From assembly GCF_900112395.1 (NCBI RefSeq), contig NZ_FOLN01000007.1:143897-207896 (forward strand): 64,000 nt of DNA, in the 5' to 3' direction. The stretch is from Algibacter lectus (GTDB lineage Bacteria > Bacteroidota > Bacteroidia > Flavobacteriales > Flavobacteriaceae). Below, in pieces: positions 28,672 to 38,250 of the stretch. The notes below the pieces were generated by a model. That model made no database searches. It saw only the letters and a program-made list of their open reading frames with translations, and had not been told where the DNA came from. The position numbers were made by a program, and so were the translations under genes. Within the stretch, counting starts at the first letter, position 1. Every line of letters begins with the position of its first letter.

Positions 28672-29718
28672 ATGAAAGTAGATTATATTATTGTTGGAAT
28701 TGGCTTAGCCGGTATTAGTTTTTGTGAGCAATTAAAGGCTTGTAACAAGAGTTTTGTTGTGTTTGATAATGCATCACAACAATCGTCTACCGTGGCAGGC
28801 GGATTGTATAATCCGGTTGTTTTAAAGCGGTTTACATCGGTTTGGAAAAGTGAAGAGCAGATTGATTTAGCTTTAAACGTCTATGAAAACATAGAGGAAC
28901 GACTTAGCGTTAAGTTAGATTATAAAATACCTGTTTACAGGAAGTTTGCCTCTTTAGAAGAACAGAACGATTGGTTTACAGCATCGGACAAACCGAGATT
29001 AGCTCAATATCTGTCTACTAAATTGGTTAAGAACACAAATGAAGCTATTAATGCTCCGTTTAGTTTTGGTGAAGTTTTAACCACCGGTAGAGTAGATGTA
29101 AAAACTTTAATTGAAACCTATAAAATAGATTTGCTTAAAGGTGGTCTTTTAATTGAAAGTGATTTTGATTATGATGTTTTAGATTTAGAAAGTGATAATG
29201 CTATTGTAAGCTACAAACACATTGAGACGAAGCATATTGTGTTTGCTGAAGGTTTTGGAGTTACCAAAAATCCATTTTTTAAGCATTTACCTATGGTACC
29301 AACCAAAGGTGAGTTACTAACTATTTTGGCGCCTAATTTGAATATGGAGGTTGTATTGAAGGCTGGTGTGTTTTTAATTCCGTTAGGGGACGATTTATAC
29401 ACTGTTGGTGCTACTTACGATTGGCATGATACTACACATGATGTAACAGATAAGGCTAAAAAAGAACTTTTAGATAAGTTAGAAAAGGTGATTAATTGTG
29501 ATTTCACTGTGGTGAATCAAGTTGCTGGAATTAGGCCAACAGTCAAAGATAGACGTCCTTTAATAGGGAAACATAATGATTATGAAAATCTGTATGTGCT
29601 AAACGGTTTAGGAACACGTGGCGTAATGATTGGGCCTTATGTTGCGAAAGCGCTTTATGAGTTTATTGAATTTGGTACGCCTTTAGATTCTGAAATTGAT
29701 ATTATTCGTTTTAAGTAA
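28672..29718 (+). CDS. FAD-dependent oxidoreductase (DAO/MnmC-C-like family)
   Basis: A 348-residue flavoprotein. The Rossmann dinucleotide motif VGIGLAGISFCEQL lies at residues about 7-20, followed by the acidic strand end VVFDN and the AGGLYNPVVLKRF segment typical of D-amino-acid-oxidase and MnmC C-terminal-domain proteins. A second conserved FAD region near the C-terminus reads NLYVLNGLGTRGVMIGPYVA. The ATG at 28672 is chosen because the longer frame from GTG 28621 begins inside the gldN terminator. Substrate unknown: an amine or N-methyl amino acid is likely from the fold. It is a single gene, convergent with the DUF983 gene. Confidence 0.88.
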   Translation: MKVDYIIVGIGLAGISFCEQLKACNKSFVVFDNASQQSSTVAGGLYNPVVLKRFTSVWKSEEQIDLALNVYENIEERLSVKLDYKIPVYRKFASLEEQNDWFTASDKPRLAQYLSTKLVKNTNEAINAPFSFGEVLTTGRVDVKTLIETYKIDLLKGGLLIESDFDYDVLDLESDNAIVSYKHIETKHIVFAEGFGVTKNPFFKHLPMVPTKGELLTILAPNLNMEVVLKAGVFLIPLGDDLYTVGATYDWHDTTHDVTDKAKKELLDKLEKVINCDFTVVNQVAGIRPTVKDRRPLIGKHNDYENLYVLNGLGTRGVMIGPYVAKALYEFIEFGTPLDSEIDIIRFK

Positions 29719-29767
29719 ATGATTCTTTTGATTGTAGTTTAGCTATATATTTAGCAGATTGATTTAC

Positions 29768-29890
29768 GTTAGGGATTGAACGGTTTGTTTAAGCTCCCCG
29801 ACGTTAGGAGGGAGCGAGTAGTGAAAGCCCGACCTTTTGCAATTTAGAGAGGTTGTTTTAACCTTGCTAAATTGCAAAAGGTAACGCCCA
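29768..29890. repeat. Interspersed palindromic intergenic element
   Basis: A highly structured non-coding block between two convergent genes. It holds GGGATTGAACGG near 29772, a first hairpin (GCTCCC 29793-29798 with GGGAGC 29810-29815), then GCGAGTAGTGAAAGCCCGAC. A long hairpin follows whose 15-bp arms are 29833-29847 and 29867-29881, with an inner AGGTT/AACCT stem, and the block ends in AACGCCC. The GGATTGAACGG ... AGTGAAAGCCCG framing is, as I recall, a common REP-like repeat of Flavobacteriaceae genomes. It probably also serves as a two-way terminator here. Confidence 0.6.
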
Positions 29891-29904
29891 AAATAAAATT
29901 AACT

Positions 29905-30288
29905 TTATTTTTTTGCCAATTTTTTGTCGTAACTCATAAAAAGATTGATCCAAATATTTCTAGAAATCCGCATAATTACCGGCATAAAGCCAATAAGTGT
30001 TGCAATAATGGCGATAAATATTCCATTTAATGTGGCATCGAAAACTAAACTACTAATTACAAAGGCGGCAACGGCAAAAGCTATACCAACTCCGTAACTC
30101 ACGTACATAGCGCCATAAAAAAACGATGGTTCTATCTTGTATTTTGTACCACAATTGCTGCATTTTTCGTGCATACTTAAGGTTTCGGTAAGCACATATG
30201 GGTTTTTGTTGGTGTACATAGATTCTTCTTGACATTTAGGACAAGTTCCTGTGAAAATACTATATACTTTTGAGCCTTTTTTAAACAT
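29905..30288 (-). CDS. DUF983 zinc-ribbon membrane protein
   Basis: A 127-residue protein if started at the ATG at 30288 (a start nine codons upstream would lie in the promoter region). Near the N-terminus two CxxC pairs (GTCPKCQ and EKCSNCG) form a probable zinc ribbon. Two or three hydrophobic helices follow (about 55-100), interrupted by PSFFYGAMYVSYG, the DUF983 family signature. It is divergent from the ABC-F gene and convergent with the FAD oxidoreductase. Function unknown; the family is widespread in Bacteroidota and Alphaproteobacteria. Confidence 0.88.
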   Translation of the reverse strand: MFKKGSKVYSIFTGTCPKCQEESMYTNKNPYVLTETLSMHEKCSNCGTKYKIEPSFFYGAMYVSYGVGIAFAVAAFVISSLVFDATLNGIFIAIIATLIGFMPVIMRISRNIWINLFMSYDKKLAKK

Positions 30289-30298
30289 ATTATTTGTG

Positions 30299-30331
30299 TA
30301 TTTTTGCAAGCGCAATTACAAAGCAAAAATA
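30299..30331. promoter_or_regulatory. Divergent promoter pair for DUF983 and ABC-F genes
   Basis: Two TATTTTTG -7 elements face each other: 30299-30306 on the plus strand (for the ABC-F gene) and 30331-30324 on the minus strand (for the DUF983 gene). Neither has a clear TTTG at -33. The 5' ends of the two transcripts would overlap slightly. Confidence 0.4.
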
Positions 30332-30373
30332 AGATTTTTAAAACTAAAACTTTGTAATAAAAGTTACATTTCT

Positions 30374-32278
30374 ATGATGAACATTCATAACTTATCGGTT
30401 TCCTTTCAAGGCGAATACTTGTTTGAAGATATTACATTTAAACTTGGAAACGGCGATAGAATAGGCCTTATTGGAAAAAATGGGGCAGGAAAATCGACCA
30501 TGCTTAAAATTTTATCGAAAGAGATGGAGCCTGATACAGGGCAAATTGCTGCAGATAAAGAATTAAAGATTGGGTTTTTAAAACAGGATATCGATTTTAT
30601 TTTAGGTCGTACCGTTTTAGAAGAAGCTTACGAGGCCTTTGTTGAGATTAAGGAATTGGAAGCCAAAATGGAAGAGGTTAACACCCAAATGGCCGAACGA
30701 ACTGATTATGAGAGTGAAGGTTACCACCAATTAATGGTCGATATTAATGATTTACAACATCAATACGATATTTTAGGAGGTTATAATTACCAAGGTGATA
30801 CTGAAAAGATTTTACAAGGTTTAGGTTTTAAACGTGAAGATTTTGGCAAACTTACCGATACTTTTTCTGGTGGGTGGCGTATGCGTATAGAGTTGGCTAA
30901 ATTATTATTACAAAATAATGACATCTTGCTACTCGATGAGCCTACCAATCACTTGGATATTGAATCTATTATTTGGTTAGAAAGCTTTTTAAGAAACTAC
31001 ACCGGTGCGGTAGCTATTGTATCTCACGATAAGATGTTTTTGGATAATGTTACTAATAGAACTATTGAAATTTCTTTAGGAAGAATATACGATTATCCTA
31101 AACCGTATTCTAAGTTTTTAGTATTACGTGAGGAATTGAGAACACAACAATTGGCTTCTCAAAAAAATCAGCAAAAACAAATTGAGCAAACCGAGAAGCT
31201 TATTGAGAAGTTTAGAGCGAAAGCATCTAAGGCTACCATGGCGCAATCGCTTATTAAAAAGCTTGATAAAATTGATAGAATTGAAGTTGATGAGGATGAT
31301 AACAGTGTAATGACCCTTAATTTTCCGGTATCTATTACGCCAGGGAAGGTAGTTGTTGAAACTAATAAAATCTCCAAAAAATATGGTGACAATCAAGTTT
31401 TAAGTGCTATTGATTTGCTTATTGAACGTGATACTAAAACTGCTTTTGTTGGCCAGAACGGACAAGGTAAATCCACACTTGCCAAAATAATGGTAGGTGA
31501 TATTAAGCATGAAGGTGAATTAAAATTGGGACATAATGTGCAGATTGGATATTTTGCTCAAAACCAAGCCGAGTATTTAGATGGTAACAAAACCGTTTTA
31601 GATACTATGATTGATGCTGCAAATGAAACTAACCGAAGTAAGGTTCGTGATATTTTAGGGTCGTTTTTGTTTAGAGGAGACGAGGCTGAAAAATATGTGC
31701 GTGTACTTTCGGGTGGTGAGCGTAACCGTTTGGCGTTAGCAAAATTAATGTTGCAACCGTTTAACGTGCTAATAATGGATGAGCCTACCAATCACTTAGA
31801 TATTAAATCTAAAAATGTATTGAAGGAGGCTTTAAAGCGCTTTGAAGGTACGTTAATATTAGTATCCCATGATCGTGATTTTCTGCAAGGTTTAACACAT
31901 ACGGTTTACGAATTTAAAGACCAACAAATAAAGAAATACCTAGGTGATATTGATTATTACTTAGAGAAACGAAATGTTGATAGTTTACGTGAGGTTGAAA
32001 AACGTACGGTGATTAAGGAAGTTCCGAAGGAAAAAAATCAACAATCTTACGAAGACCAGAAGAAAATAAAATCATTAAATAATAAATTAAGCAACATTGA
32101 GTCTAAAATTAGTGATATGGAGCGCAAGATTAAAAAGATAGACGCTGAGCTTGAGATTAATTATGAAGAGGTTTCATCTAAACCAAATTTCTTTGATGAT
32201 TATCAAAAAATGAAATCTGATTTGCAAAACTTTATGCAAAAATGGGAAGATATTCAACTGGAAATTGAAAAGTTTTAA
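30374..32278 (+). CDS. ABC-F family ATPase (ribosome-associated, Uup/EttA type)
   Basis: Two ATP-binding cassettes in one chain without membrane domains, as in ABC-F translation factors. Cassette 1 has Walker A GLIGKNGAGKST, signature FSGGWRMRIELA and Walker B LLLLDEPTNHLD. Cassette 2 has VGQNGQGKST, LSGGERNRLALA and VLIMDEPTNHLD. Between them lies the charged P-site-tRNA-interaction linker (about 245-310). The C-terminal 80 residues form a Lys/Glu-rich coiled coil as in Uup. The ATG at 30374 or 30377 is preferred: the 41 codons upstream of it in frame overlap the divergent promoter and lack domain similarity. 634 aa. Confidence 0.93.
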   Translation: MMNIHNLSVSFQGEYLFEDITFKLGNGDRIGLIGKNGAGKSTMLKILSKEMEPDTGQIAADKELKIGFLKQDIDFILGRTVLEEAYEAFVEIKELEAKMEEVNTQMAERTDYESEGYHQLMVDINDLQHQYDILGGYNYQGDTEKILQGLGFKREDFGKLTDTFSGGWRMRIELAKLLLQNNDILLLDEPTNHLDIESIIWLESFLRNYTGAVAIVSHDKMFLDNVTNRTIEISLGRIYDYPKPYSKFLVLREELRTQQLASQKNQQKQIEQTEKLIEKFRAKASKATMAQSLIKKLDKIDRIEVDEDDNSVMTLNFPVSITPGKVVVETNKISKKYGDNQVLSAIDLLIERDTKTAFVGQNGQGKSTLAKIMVGDIKHEGELKLGHNVQIGYFAQNQAEYLDGNKTVLDTMIDAANETNRSKVRDILGSFLFRGDEAEKYVRVLSGGERNRLALAKLMLQPFNVLIMDEPTNHLDIKSKNVLKEALKRFEGTLILVSHDRDFLQGLTHTVYEFKDQQIKKYLGDIDYYLEKRNVDSLREVEKRTVIKEVPKEKNQQSYEDQKKIKSLNNKLSNIESKISDMERKIKKIDAELEINYEEVSSKPNFFDDYQKMKSDLQNFMQKWEDIQLEIEKF

Positions 32279-32357
32279 TTGAAAAGCTTGAATTACTTAC
32301 TAAAATTTAAATTTATATAAGTAATTAACGTTAATATTTAGATATATTTAAAATTTT

Positions 32358-32395
32358 AACGGAAACTGCCAATGTGTAGTTTCCGTTTTTTTTAT
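32358..32395 (+). terminator. Terminator after the ABC-F gene
   Basis: A perfect 10-bp stem (AACGGAAACT 32358-32367 with AGTTTCCGTT 32378-32387) is followed by a run of Ts. Confidence 0.9.
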
Positions 32396-32428
32396 GTTTT
32401 TTTTAACTTTTCGGGATGAGTTATTGGG

Positions 32429-32436
32429 TAATTTTG
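32429..32436 (+). promoter_or_regulatory. Candidate -7 element for the RND efflux operon
   Basis: TAATTTTG is an exact TAnnTTTG match 26 bases before the adaptor ATG. A clear TTTG at -33 is not seen (CTTTT at the expected place), so this is moderate support only. Confidence 0.4.
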
Positions 32437-32461
32437 GCAACTTACCACCAAAACCATTATC

Positions 32462-33592
32462 ATGCGAAATTATATACTTTCCGGCATAGGAATTTTATTC
32501 ATAGGGTTTTCCATCTTTTTTGCTAAAAAGCTCATTGACGAAAAGAACAAACCTAAACCTATAAAGGAGAAAGTAGTAAAAACTGTACTTACTGATACTG
32601 TTGTAAATAGCACAATTCAAATTGTAATTCCTGCAAACGGAAGTTTGATTGCTAAGCGTCGTGTAGAAATATATTCTGAAGTTGAAGGGATTTTTAAACC
32701 TTCTAATATTCTTTTTAAACCAGGACAAGAATACCGAAAGGGACAAACGCTTATACGTGTAGATGCTTCAGAATATTACTCAAGTGTTCAATCTGCAAAA
32801 AGTAATTTATATAACGACATTGCGGCAATAATGCCAGATTTACGTTTAGATTTTACAGATGTTTTCCCGAAATGGCAAAAGTATCTTTCTAGTTTCGACT
32901 TGAATAAAACAACACCGGAGTTACCAAAAATGACTTCTGATAAAGAAAACTATTTTATTACCGGTCGTGGTATTGTATCTAGTTATTACAATGTTAAAAA
33001 TCTAGAGCAGCGATTATCTAAATATAATATTCATGCTCCTTTTTCAGGTATTTTAACTGAAGCCTTAGTAACGGAAGGTTCTTTGGTGAGAGGCGGACAG
33101 AAATTGGGTGAATTTATAGATCCTTCTGTTTACGAAATGGAAGTAGCCTTAAGTAAAAGTTATGCTAGCATGCTTAAAGTTGGCGAAACGGTAAAACTGA
33201 CTAATTTAGATAAAACTGAAACTTACACAGGCCATGTATCTAGGGTAAACGGTAGCGTAGATGCTACTACCCAAACCATTACGGCTTATATAGATGTTAA
33301 GGATAATACTTTAAAAGAAGGCTTATATCTTGAAGCGCAATTAGATGCTAGAGACGAGGAGAATGCTATTGAAATCGATAGAGGATTATTATCAGAAAGT
33401 AACGAGATTTTTATTGTTAGAGATAGTTTGCTCGATGTAATGCCTGCTAAACCTGTTTATTTTTCTGAAACAAAAGTGGTTTTAAAGGAAGTGCCAAATG
33501 GTACCGTAATTCTTAAAAAGGCTGTGCCCGGTGCTTATGCCGGAATGCTTGTTAAGCCTTTTAAAACAACAGATAAAACGGACGATAAATAA
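32462..33592 (+). CDS. RND efflux periplasmic adaptor (HlyD/AcrA family)
   Basis: Membrane-fusion protein linking an inner-membrane RND pump to a TolC channel. An N-terminal membrane anchor (about 4-22) is followed by a barrel-sandwich half GSLIAKRRVEIYSEVEGIF, a short alpha-hairpin region (about 100-180), the second lipoyl half YNIHAPFSGILTEALVTEGS near 190, and a beta-barrel domain. Length 376 aa is typical. Its stop overlaps the start of the pump gene by one base (TAATG), so the two are translationally coupled. Confidence 0.93.
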   Translation: MRNYILSGIGILFIGFSIFFAKKLIDEKNKPKPIKEKVVKTVLTDTVVNSTIQIVIPANGSLIAKRRVEIYSEVEGIFKPSNILFKPGQEYRKGQTLIRVDASEYYSSVQSAKSNLYNDIAAIMPDLRLDFTDVFPKWQKYLSSFDLNKTTPELPKMTSDKENYFITGRGIVSSYYNVKNLEQRLSKYNIHAPFSGILTEALVTEGSLVRGGQKLGEFIDPSVYEMEVALSKSYASMLKVGETVKLTNLDKTETYTGHVSRVNGSVDATTQTITAYIDVKDNTLKEGLYLEAQLDARDEENAIEIDRGLLSESNEIFIVRDSLLDVMPAKPVYFSETKVVLKEVPNGTVILKKAVPGAYAGMLVKPFKTTDKTDDK

Positions 33593-36500
33593 TGAGAAAG
33601 TTAATTACTTATTTTATTAAGTATCACGTTGCTGTAAATGTGTTCATTTTGGCATTTGTATTGTTTGGTACTATCGGGATCTTGTCGCTTAAGTCGTCGT
33701 TTTTCCCTTTAACCGATTCTAAAATAGTTACCATAAGTGTTGCTTACCCTGGAGCATCTCCGCAAGAAATAGAAGAAGGAGTTGTTTTAAAAATAGAAGA
33801 TAATCTAAAAGGATTACGCGGCGTAGATAGAGTAACATCGGTTTCTAGAGAAAACAGTGGTACCATTACTGTTGAAATTGAAACGGGTGAAAATATAGAT
33901 TTTATGCTTTTGGAAGTTAAGAACGCGGTAGATCGTGTTCCTTCTTTTCCAACAGGTATGGAACCTTTAATTGTTGCCAAGCAAGAAGAAGTTCGCCAAA
34001 CTATTACATTCGCTTTAAGCGGAGATAAGATTCCGTTGGTTACTCTAAAACAATTAGGTCGCCAAGTTGAAAACGATTTAAGAGCTATTGAAGGTATTTC
34101 GCAAATTGAAGTATCTGGCTATCCGGAAGAAGAGATTGAAATAGCAATAAACGAAGCTAGTTTATTGGCTTATGATATTAGTTTTGAAGATGTTTCTAAA
34201 GCGGTTAGTACTTCTAATATATTAGTTACAGGTGGAAATATAAAAACAGACACCGAAGAATATTTAATTCGTGCAACCAATAGGTCTTATTACGGAAAAG
34301 AACTTTCTAATATTATTATAAAAGCCACTAATAATGGTAAAACTGTTCGTTTAAGTGATGTTGCTATAATTAGAGATCGTTTTTCTGAAACTCCAAATGC
34401 TACTTATTTTAATGGAGAATTGGCTGTAAATATAACGGTAACAAGTACAAATAGTGAAGATTTAATTAGTTCTGCGGAAAAAATTAAAACCTATATAGAA
34501 GGATACAATCAAAGTCATAATAACGTTAAAATTTCGATTGTTAGAGATTTATCTATCACACTTAACCAAAGAACACAGCTATTAACAGAGAACGCTATTG
34601 TTGGGATGATTTTGGTGTTGATCTTCCTATCCTTATTCTTAAATACGCGTTTAGCCTTTTGGGTGGCCTTTGGATTACCTATTTCATTTTTAGGGATGTT
34701 TATTTTTGCAGCACAATTTGATGTCACTATAAATGTATTATCCCTTTTCGGGATGATTATCGTTATCGGTATTTTGGTGGATGATGGTATTGTTATTGCT
34801 GAAAATATATATCAGCATTACGAAAAAGGTAAAACACCAATTCAAGCAGCAATCGATGGTACTATGGAAGTTATTCCGCCGGTAGTTTCTGCAATAATTA
34901 CTACATTGTTGGCATTCTCGTTATTCCTCTTTTTAGATAGTAGAATTGGGGAGTTTTTCAGTGAAGTATCTGTAATTGTAATATTAACTCTAGTTGTTTC
35001 TTTAGTTGAAGCATTAATTATTTTACCAGCGCATTTAGCACATTCTAAAGCTCTTAGGAAACCGGTAGAAGAGGAAAACCCTTCTAAGATGAAACAGTTT
35101 TTCTCTAAAATGCGTATTATTAATAAGCTAGGAGATCGCTTTATGGTATTCTTGCGTGATAAGCTTTATAGTCCGTCTCTAGATTTTGTTTTAAAATATA
35201 AAATGCTATCGTTAAGTTTCTTTATTGGGTTTTTAATACTCACTATTGGTGCTATTGGTGGAGGTGTAATAGGTGTAACCTTATTTCCATCTGTTGCTAG
35301 TGATAGAGTTTCAGTAGAATTAGATATGCCTAACGGGACCAATGTAAGGGTTACAGACTCTATTATTTCAATGATTCAGGAAAAGGCTTATTTAGTTAAT
35401 AAAGAGTTATCTGATAAATACTTAAAAGGCACAGGGAAAGAGTTGTTTGAAAATACAATTTTGTCTTTGTCAAGTTCTTCTAGTGCGCAATTACAAATAA
35501 ACATGTTACCTGGAGAAGAGCGACCGAATGAAATAAATTCCAGCTTAGTAACTAATAAACTACGGGAAGCCGTTGGACCTGTAATTGGAACAGAGCGTTT
35601 AATTTTTGGTTCTGGTGGTAATTTTGGTGGTAGCCCAGTATCTGTTTCTTTATTAAGTAATAATATTGAAGAGCTAAAAGCAGCCAAACTCGAATTGAAA
35701 GAGGTTTTAAAAACCAATCCGTTATTAAAAGATGTCGAGGATAATGATCCGGCCGGAATAAAGGAAATTCAATTGGAATTAAAAGAAAGCGCGTATTTAC
35801 TTGGTTTAGATTTACAAACAGTCATGTCTCAGGTACGTTCTGGTTTTTTTGGAACTCAAGCACAGCGTTTTCAACGTGGACAAGATGAAATAAAGGTTTG
35901 GGTGCGTTACGATTTATCTAACCGGAAGTCTATAAATAATCTAGACGATATGCGTATTATGACCCCTTCAGGAGAGCGTGTTACTTTAAAAGATATCGCA
36001 ACATATACTATTGCCAGAGGAGATGTGGCAATAAATCATTTAGAAGGTCAGCGAGAAATAAAAGTATCGGCAGATTTAAAAGACCCTAGTTCTAGTGCTA
36101 CAGATATTATAGATGATATTAAACTGAATGTTATTCCAGAAATTCAGTCTAGATATCCAACAATTTCAACATCTTATGAAGGTCAGAATAGAGAAGCTGT
36201 AAAGTTATCTCGATCGTTAAAAGCAGCGGGAATTCCAATTCTGTTACTTATTTATATCACAATAGCGTTTACCTTCAGAAGTTATAGTCAACCTATTTTA
36301 CTTATATTATTAGTGCCTTTTAGTTTAACAGCAGTGGCTTGGGGGCATTGGATGTTAGATTTTCCTGTAAATATATTATCGCTTTTAGGTATTATCGCTT
36401 TAATAGGTATTATGGTGAATGATGGTTTGGTGCTTATAGGTAAATTCAATTCTAATTTAAAGGAAGGCATGGCTTTCGATATGGCACTTTCTGATGCCGG

Positions 36501-36789
36501 AAAATCTAGGTTTAGAGCAATTTTCTTAACTTCTGTAACCACTGTAGCTGGTTTGGCACCTTTATTACTAGAAAAAAGTAGACAAGCACAATTTTTAAAA
36601 CCTATGGCAATTTCAATTTCTTTCGGTATTGCTTATGCAACTATTTTAACCTTATTAGTGTTACCATTATTTTTAGCGTTTAGTAATAATATTAAAAAGA
36701 GCTCTAAGTGGTTGGTAACAGGAGAAGAAGTAACAAAAGAAGAAGTAGAACGCGCCATTAAAGAACAAAAAGAAGAGCATGAACATTAA
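33592..36789 (+). CDS. RND-family efflux pump, inner-membrane permease
   Basis: Proton-driven exporter with the usual twelve-helix, two-fold repeated design in 1065 residues. TM1 is at about 12-32, followed by the first periplasmic porter domain with YPGASPQEIEEGV. The TM4 proton-relay acid pair is in GILVDDGIVIAEN (near residue 400). The second half repeats this with LIGIMVNDGLVLIGKF near 945. The C-terminus is a Glu/Lys-rich cytoplasmic tail. It overlaps the adaptor gene by one base and the TolC gene by eleven. Cargo unknown; the sequence looks closer to the multidrug/lipophilic class than to heavy-metal exporters, which is a judgement by eye. Confidence 0.95.
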   Translation: MRKLITYFIKYHVAVNVFILAFVLFGTIGILSLKSSFFPLTDSKIVTISVAYPGASPQEIEEGVVLKIEDNLKGLRGVDRVTSVSRENSGTITVEIETGENIDFMLLEVKNAVDRVPSFPTGMEPLIVAKQEEVRQTITFALSGDKIPLVTLKQLGRQVENDLRAIEGISQIEVSGYPEEEIEIAINEASLLAYDISFEDVSKAVSTSNILVTGGNIKTDTEEYLIRATNRSYYGKELSNIIIKATNNGKTVRLSDVAIIRDRFSETPNATYFNGELAVNITVTSTNSEDLISSAEKIKTYIEGYNQSHNNVKISIVRDLSITLNQRTQLLTENAIVGMILVLIFLSLFLNTRLAFWVAFGLPISFLGMFIFAAQFDVTINVLSLFGMIIVIGILVDDGIVIAENIYQHYEKGKTPIQAAIDGTMEVIPPVVSAIITTLLAFSLFLFLDSRIGEFFSEVSVIVILTLVVSLVEALIILPAHLAHSKALRKPVEEENPSKMKQFFSKMRIINKLGDRFMVFLRDKLYSPSLDFVLKYKMLSLSFFIGFLILTIGAIGGGVIGVTLFPSVASDRVSVELDMPNGTNVRVTDSIISMIQEKAYLVNKELSDKYLKGTGKELFENTILSLSSSSSAQLQINMLPGEERPNEINSSLVTNKLREAVGPVIGTERLIFGSGGNFGGSPVSVSLLSNNIEELKAAKLELKEVLKTNPLLKDVEDNDPAGIKEIQLELKESAYLLGLDLQTVMSQVRSGFFGTQAQRFQRGQDEIKVWVRYDLSNRKSINNLDDMRIMTPSGERVTLKDIATYTIARGDVAINHLEGQREIKVSADLKDPSSSATDIIDDIKLNVIPEIQSRYPTISTSYEGQNREAVKLSRSLKAAGIPILLLIYITIAFTFRSYSQPILLILLVPFSLTAVAWGHWMLDFPVNILSLLGIIALIGIMVNDGLVLIGKFNSNLKEGMAFDMALSDAGKSRFRAIFLTSVTTVAGLAPLLLEKSRQAQFLKPMAISISFGIAYATILTLLVLPLFLAFSNNIKKSSKWLVTGEEVTKEEVERAIKEQKEEHEH

Positions 36790-38095
36790 AATTGTCTTTT
36801 TTAGTATAGTATTCCTTTTGCAAGCTCCAATGTTTGCTCAAGAGTTAATAACGCCAGAAAAAGCGGTAAGCTTGGCTTTAGAGAATAATTATGGGATAAA
36901 AATCGCTAAAACCGATGTGGAAATAGCCGAAAATAATGCCGATATTTTAAACTCTGGATATTTACCAACCTTAACAGGTAATGCTGGAGCCAATTATAAC
37001 CTAGATGATACTGAGGTAGGCTTTTCCGATGGAACAAATAGAGTTTTGAATGGAGCAGAAAGTTCTAGTTATAATGCATCTGTGGATTTAGATTATACGT
37101 TGTTTGATGGTTTGGGGAGATCTTACGATTATAAACAATTTAAGGAAACAAAGCAGTTAACAGAGTTGCAAGCACGCGAAACTATTGAAAACACGATAGT
37201 AGAATTGTTTACAATATATTATAATGTAGCAGAACTTATTGAAAATAAAGATGCTGTTGCACAAACATTAGCTATCTCTAAAGATAGATTAATACGTGCG
37301 CAATATCAATTTGATTATGGTCAAGCTAATAAACTAGCTAGTCTTAATGCAGAAGTCGATATTAATAATGATAGTATTAGTTTAATGAACACCTTACAAG
37401 AACTTAATAATGCAAAGCGTGATTTAAATTTTGTTTTAGGTAATACCATACCCTATGATTTTACTATTGATACAGAAGTTGCTTTTGATAATTTATACGA
37501 TAGAAGTGAGCTTTTAGCGAAGACAAGAAATAATAATATCTATATTCTTCAGGTTGATAAGAATATAAATATTAATGCTTTAGAAATAAAATCGGAAACT
37601 TCTGCGTACCTACCAACAGTTGGTTTATCCGGGAGTTATGGATGGAATAAAAACAATAACAATGCAGCTTCTTTTGCTGCGTACTCCATTAATACAGGAC
37701 TTTCTGCTGGATTAAGTTTAAGTTGGAATTTATTTGATGGTGGAAGTACTATTACAAATGTGAGAAATGCTAAGGTAAATTTAGAAGCTCAAAAAATACT
37801 TAAAGAGCAACTATTAGTATCTATAGTAAGAGATTTTAATAATGCTTGGGATGACTATGAGAATAAGCTAAGTGTTTACAGGCTGCAGGAGCATAATATT
37901 AAAACGGCTCAGAATAATTTTGATAGAACTGAAGAACAATTTAAATTAGGTCAGATAAATTCTATAGAGTTTAGACAAGCACAAATCAACTTGTTAAATG
38001 CAGAATTAAGTCGTAATCAGGCTAAATATTTAGCAAAAATAGCCGAAATGCAAATGTTACAGATAAGTGGTGATTTGTTAAATATAGAGTTTTAG
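36779..38095 (+). CDS. TolC-family outer-membrane efflux channel
   Basis: Outer-membrane exit duct of the RND system. A signal peptide (about 1-20, PMFAQ) precedes two repeated coiled-coil/beta units. The repeats show ALENNYGIKIAKTDVEIAEN near 32 and the matching FKLGQINSIEFRQAQINLLNAE near 395. Short amphipathic beta-strand regions lie near 90-115 and 275-310 (Tyr/Asn/Ser-rich). Length 438 aa fits. The start lies inside the end of the pump gene, so it completes a three-gene adaptor-pump-channel operon. Confidence 0.95.
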   Translation: MNIKIVFFSIVFLLQAPMFAQELITPEKAVSLALENNYGIKIAKTDVEIAENNADILNSGYLPTLTGNAGANYNLDDTEVGFSDGTNRVLNGAESSSYNASVDLDYTLFDGLGRSYDYKQFKETKQLTELQARETIENTIVELFTIYYNVAELIENKDAVAQTLAISKDRLIRAQYQFDYGQANKLASLNAEVDINNDSISLMNTLQELNNAKRDLNFVLGNTIPYDFTIDTEVAFDNLYDRSELLAKTRNNNIYILQVDKNININALEIKSETSAYLPTVGLSGSYGWNKNNNNAASFAAYSINTGLSAGLSLSWNLFDGGSTITNVRNAKVNLEAQKILKEQLLVSIVRDFNNAWDDYENKLSVYRLQEHNIKTAQNNFDRTEEQFKLGQINSIEFRQAQINLLNAELSRNQAKYLAKIAEMQMLQISGDLLNIEF

Positions 38096-38112
38096 ATTAC
38101 GTTTTATGAAGC

Positions 38113-38144
38113 AAAATACACTTTGTCGATAAATAGTGTATTTT
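38113..38144 (+). terminator. Terminator of the RND efflux operon
   Basis: A 10-bp stem (AAAATACACT 38113-38122 with AGTGTATTTT 38135-38144) with a 12-base loop lies 17 bases after the tolC-like stop. The arm itself ends in Ts; no further T-run follows. Confidence 0.65.
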
Positions 38145-38212
38145 ATCGATGGTTAAATGTTAAAATTTATTGTATTTGAGCGAATAAAATAGTTGTTCGT
38201 CTTGTTTAAGTC

Positions 38213-38220
38213 TATTTTTG
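38213..38220 (+). promoter_or_regulatory. Candidate -7 element for the LRR gene
   Basis: TATTTTTG matches TAnnTTTG 30 bases upstream of the LRR-protein ATG. AGGAG at 38222-38226 in the leader could be a ribosome-binding site but is far (about 24 bases) from the ATG. No clear -33 element. Confidence 0.4.
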
Positions 38221-38250
38221 TAGGAGAATAAACAACCTAATACAATTCAC

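Noticed and set aside
30251..30373. 41-codon N-terminal extension of the ABC-F protein
   Set aside because: It overlaps the start of the divergent DUF983 gene and its promoter and has no cassette sequence; the ATG at 30374 or 30377 fits the family.
35388..35717. 109-codon minus-strand frame inside the RND pump gene
   Set aside because: Pure antisense shadow of a well-conserved coding region.
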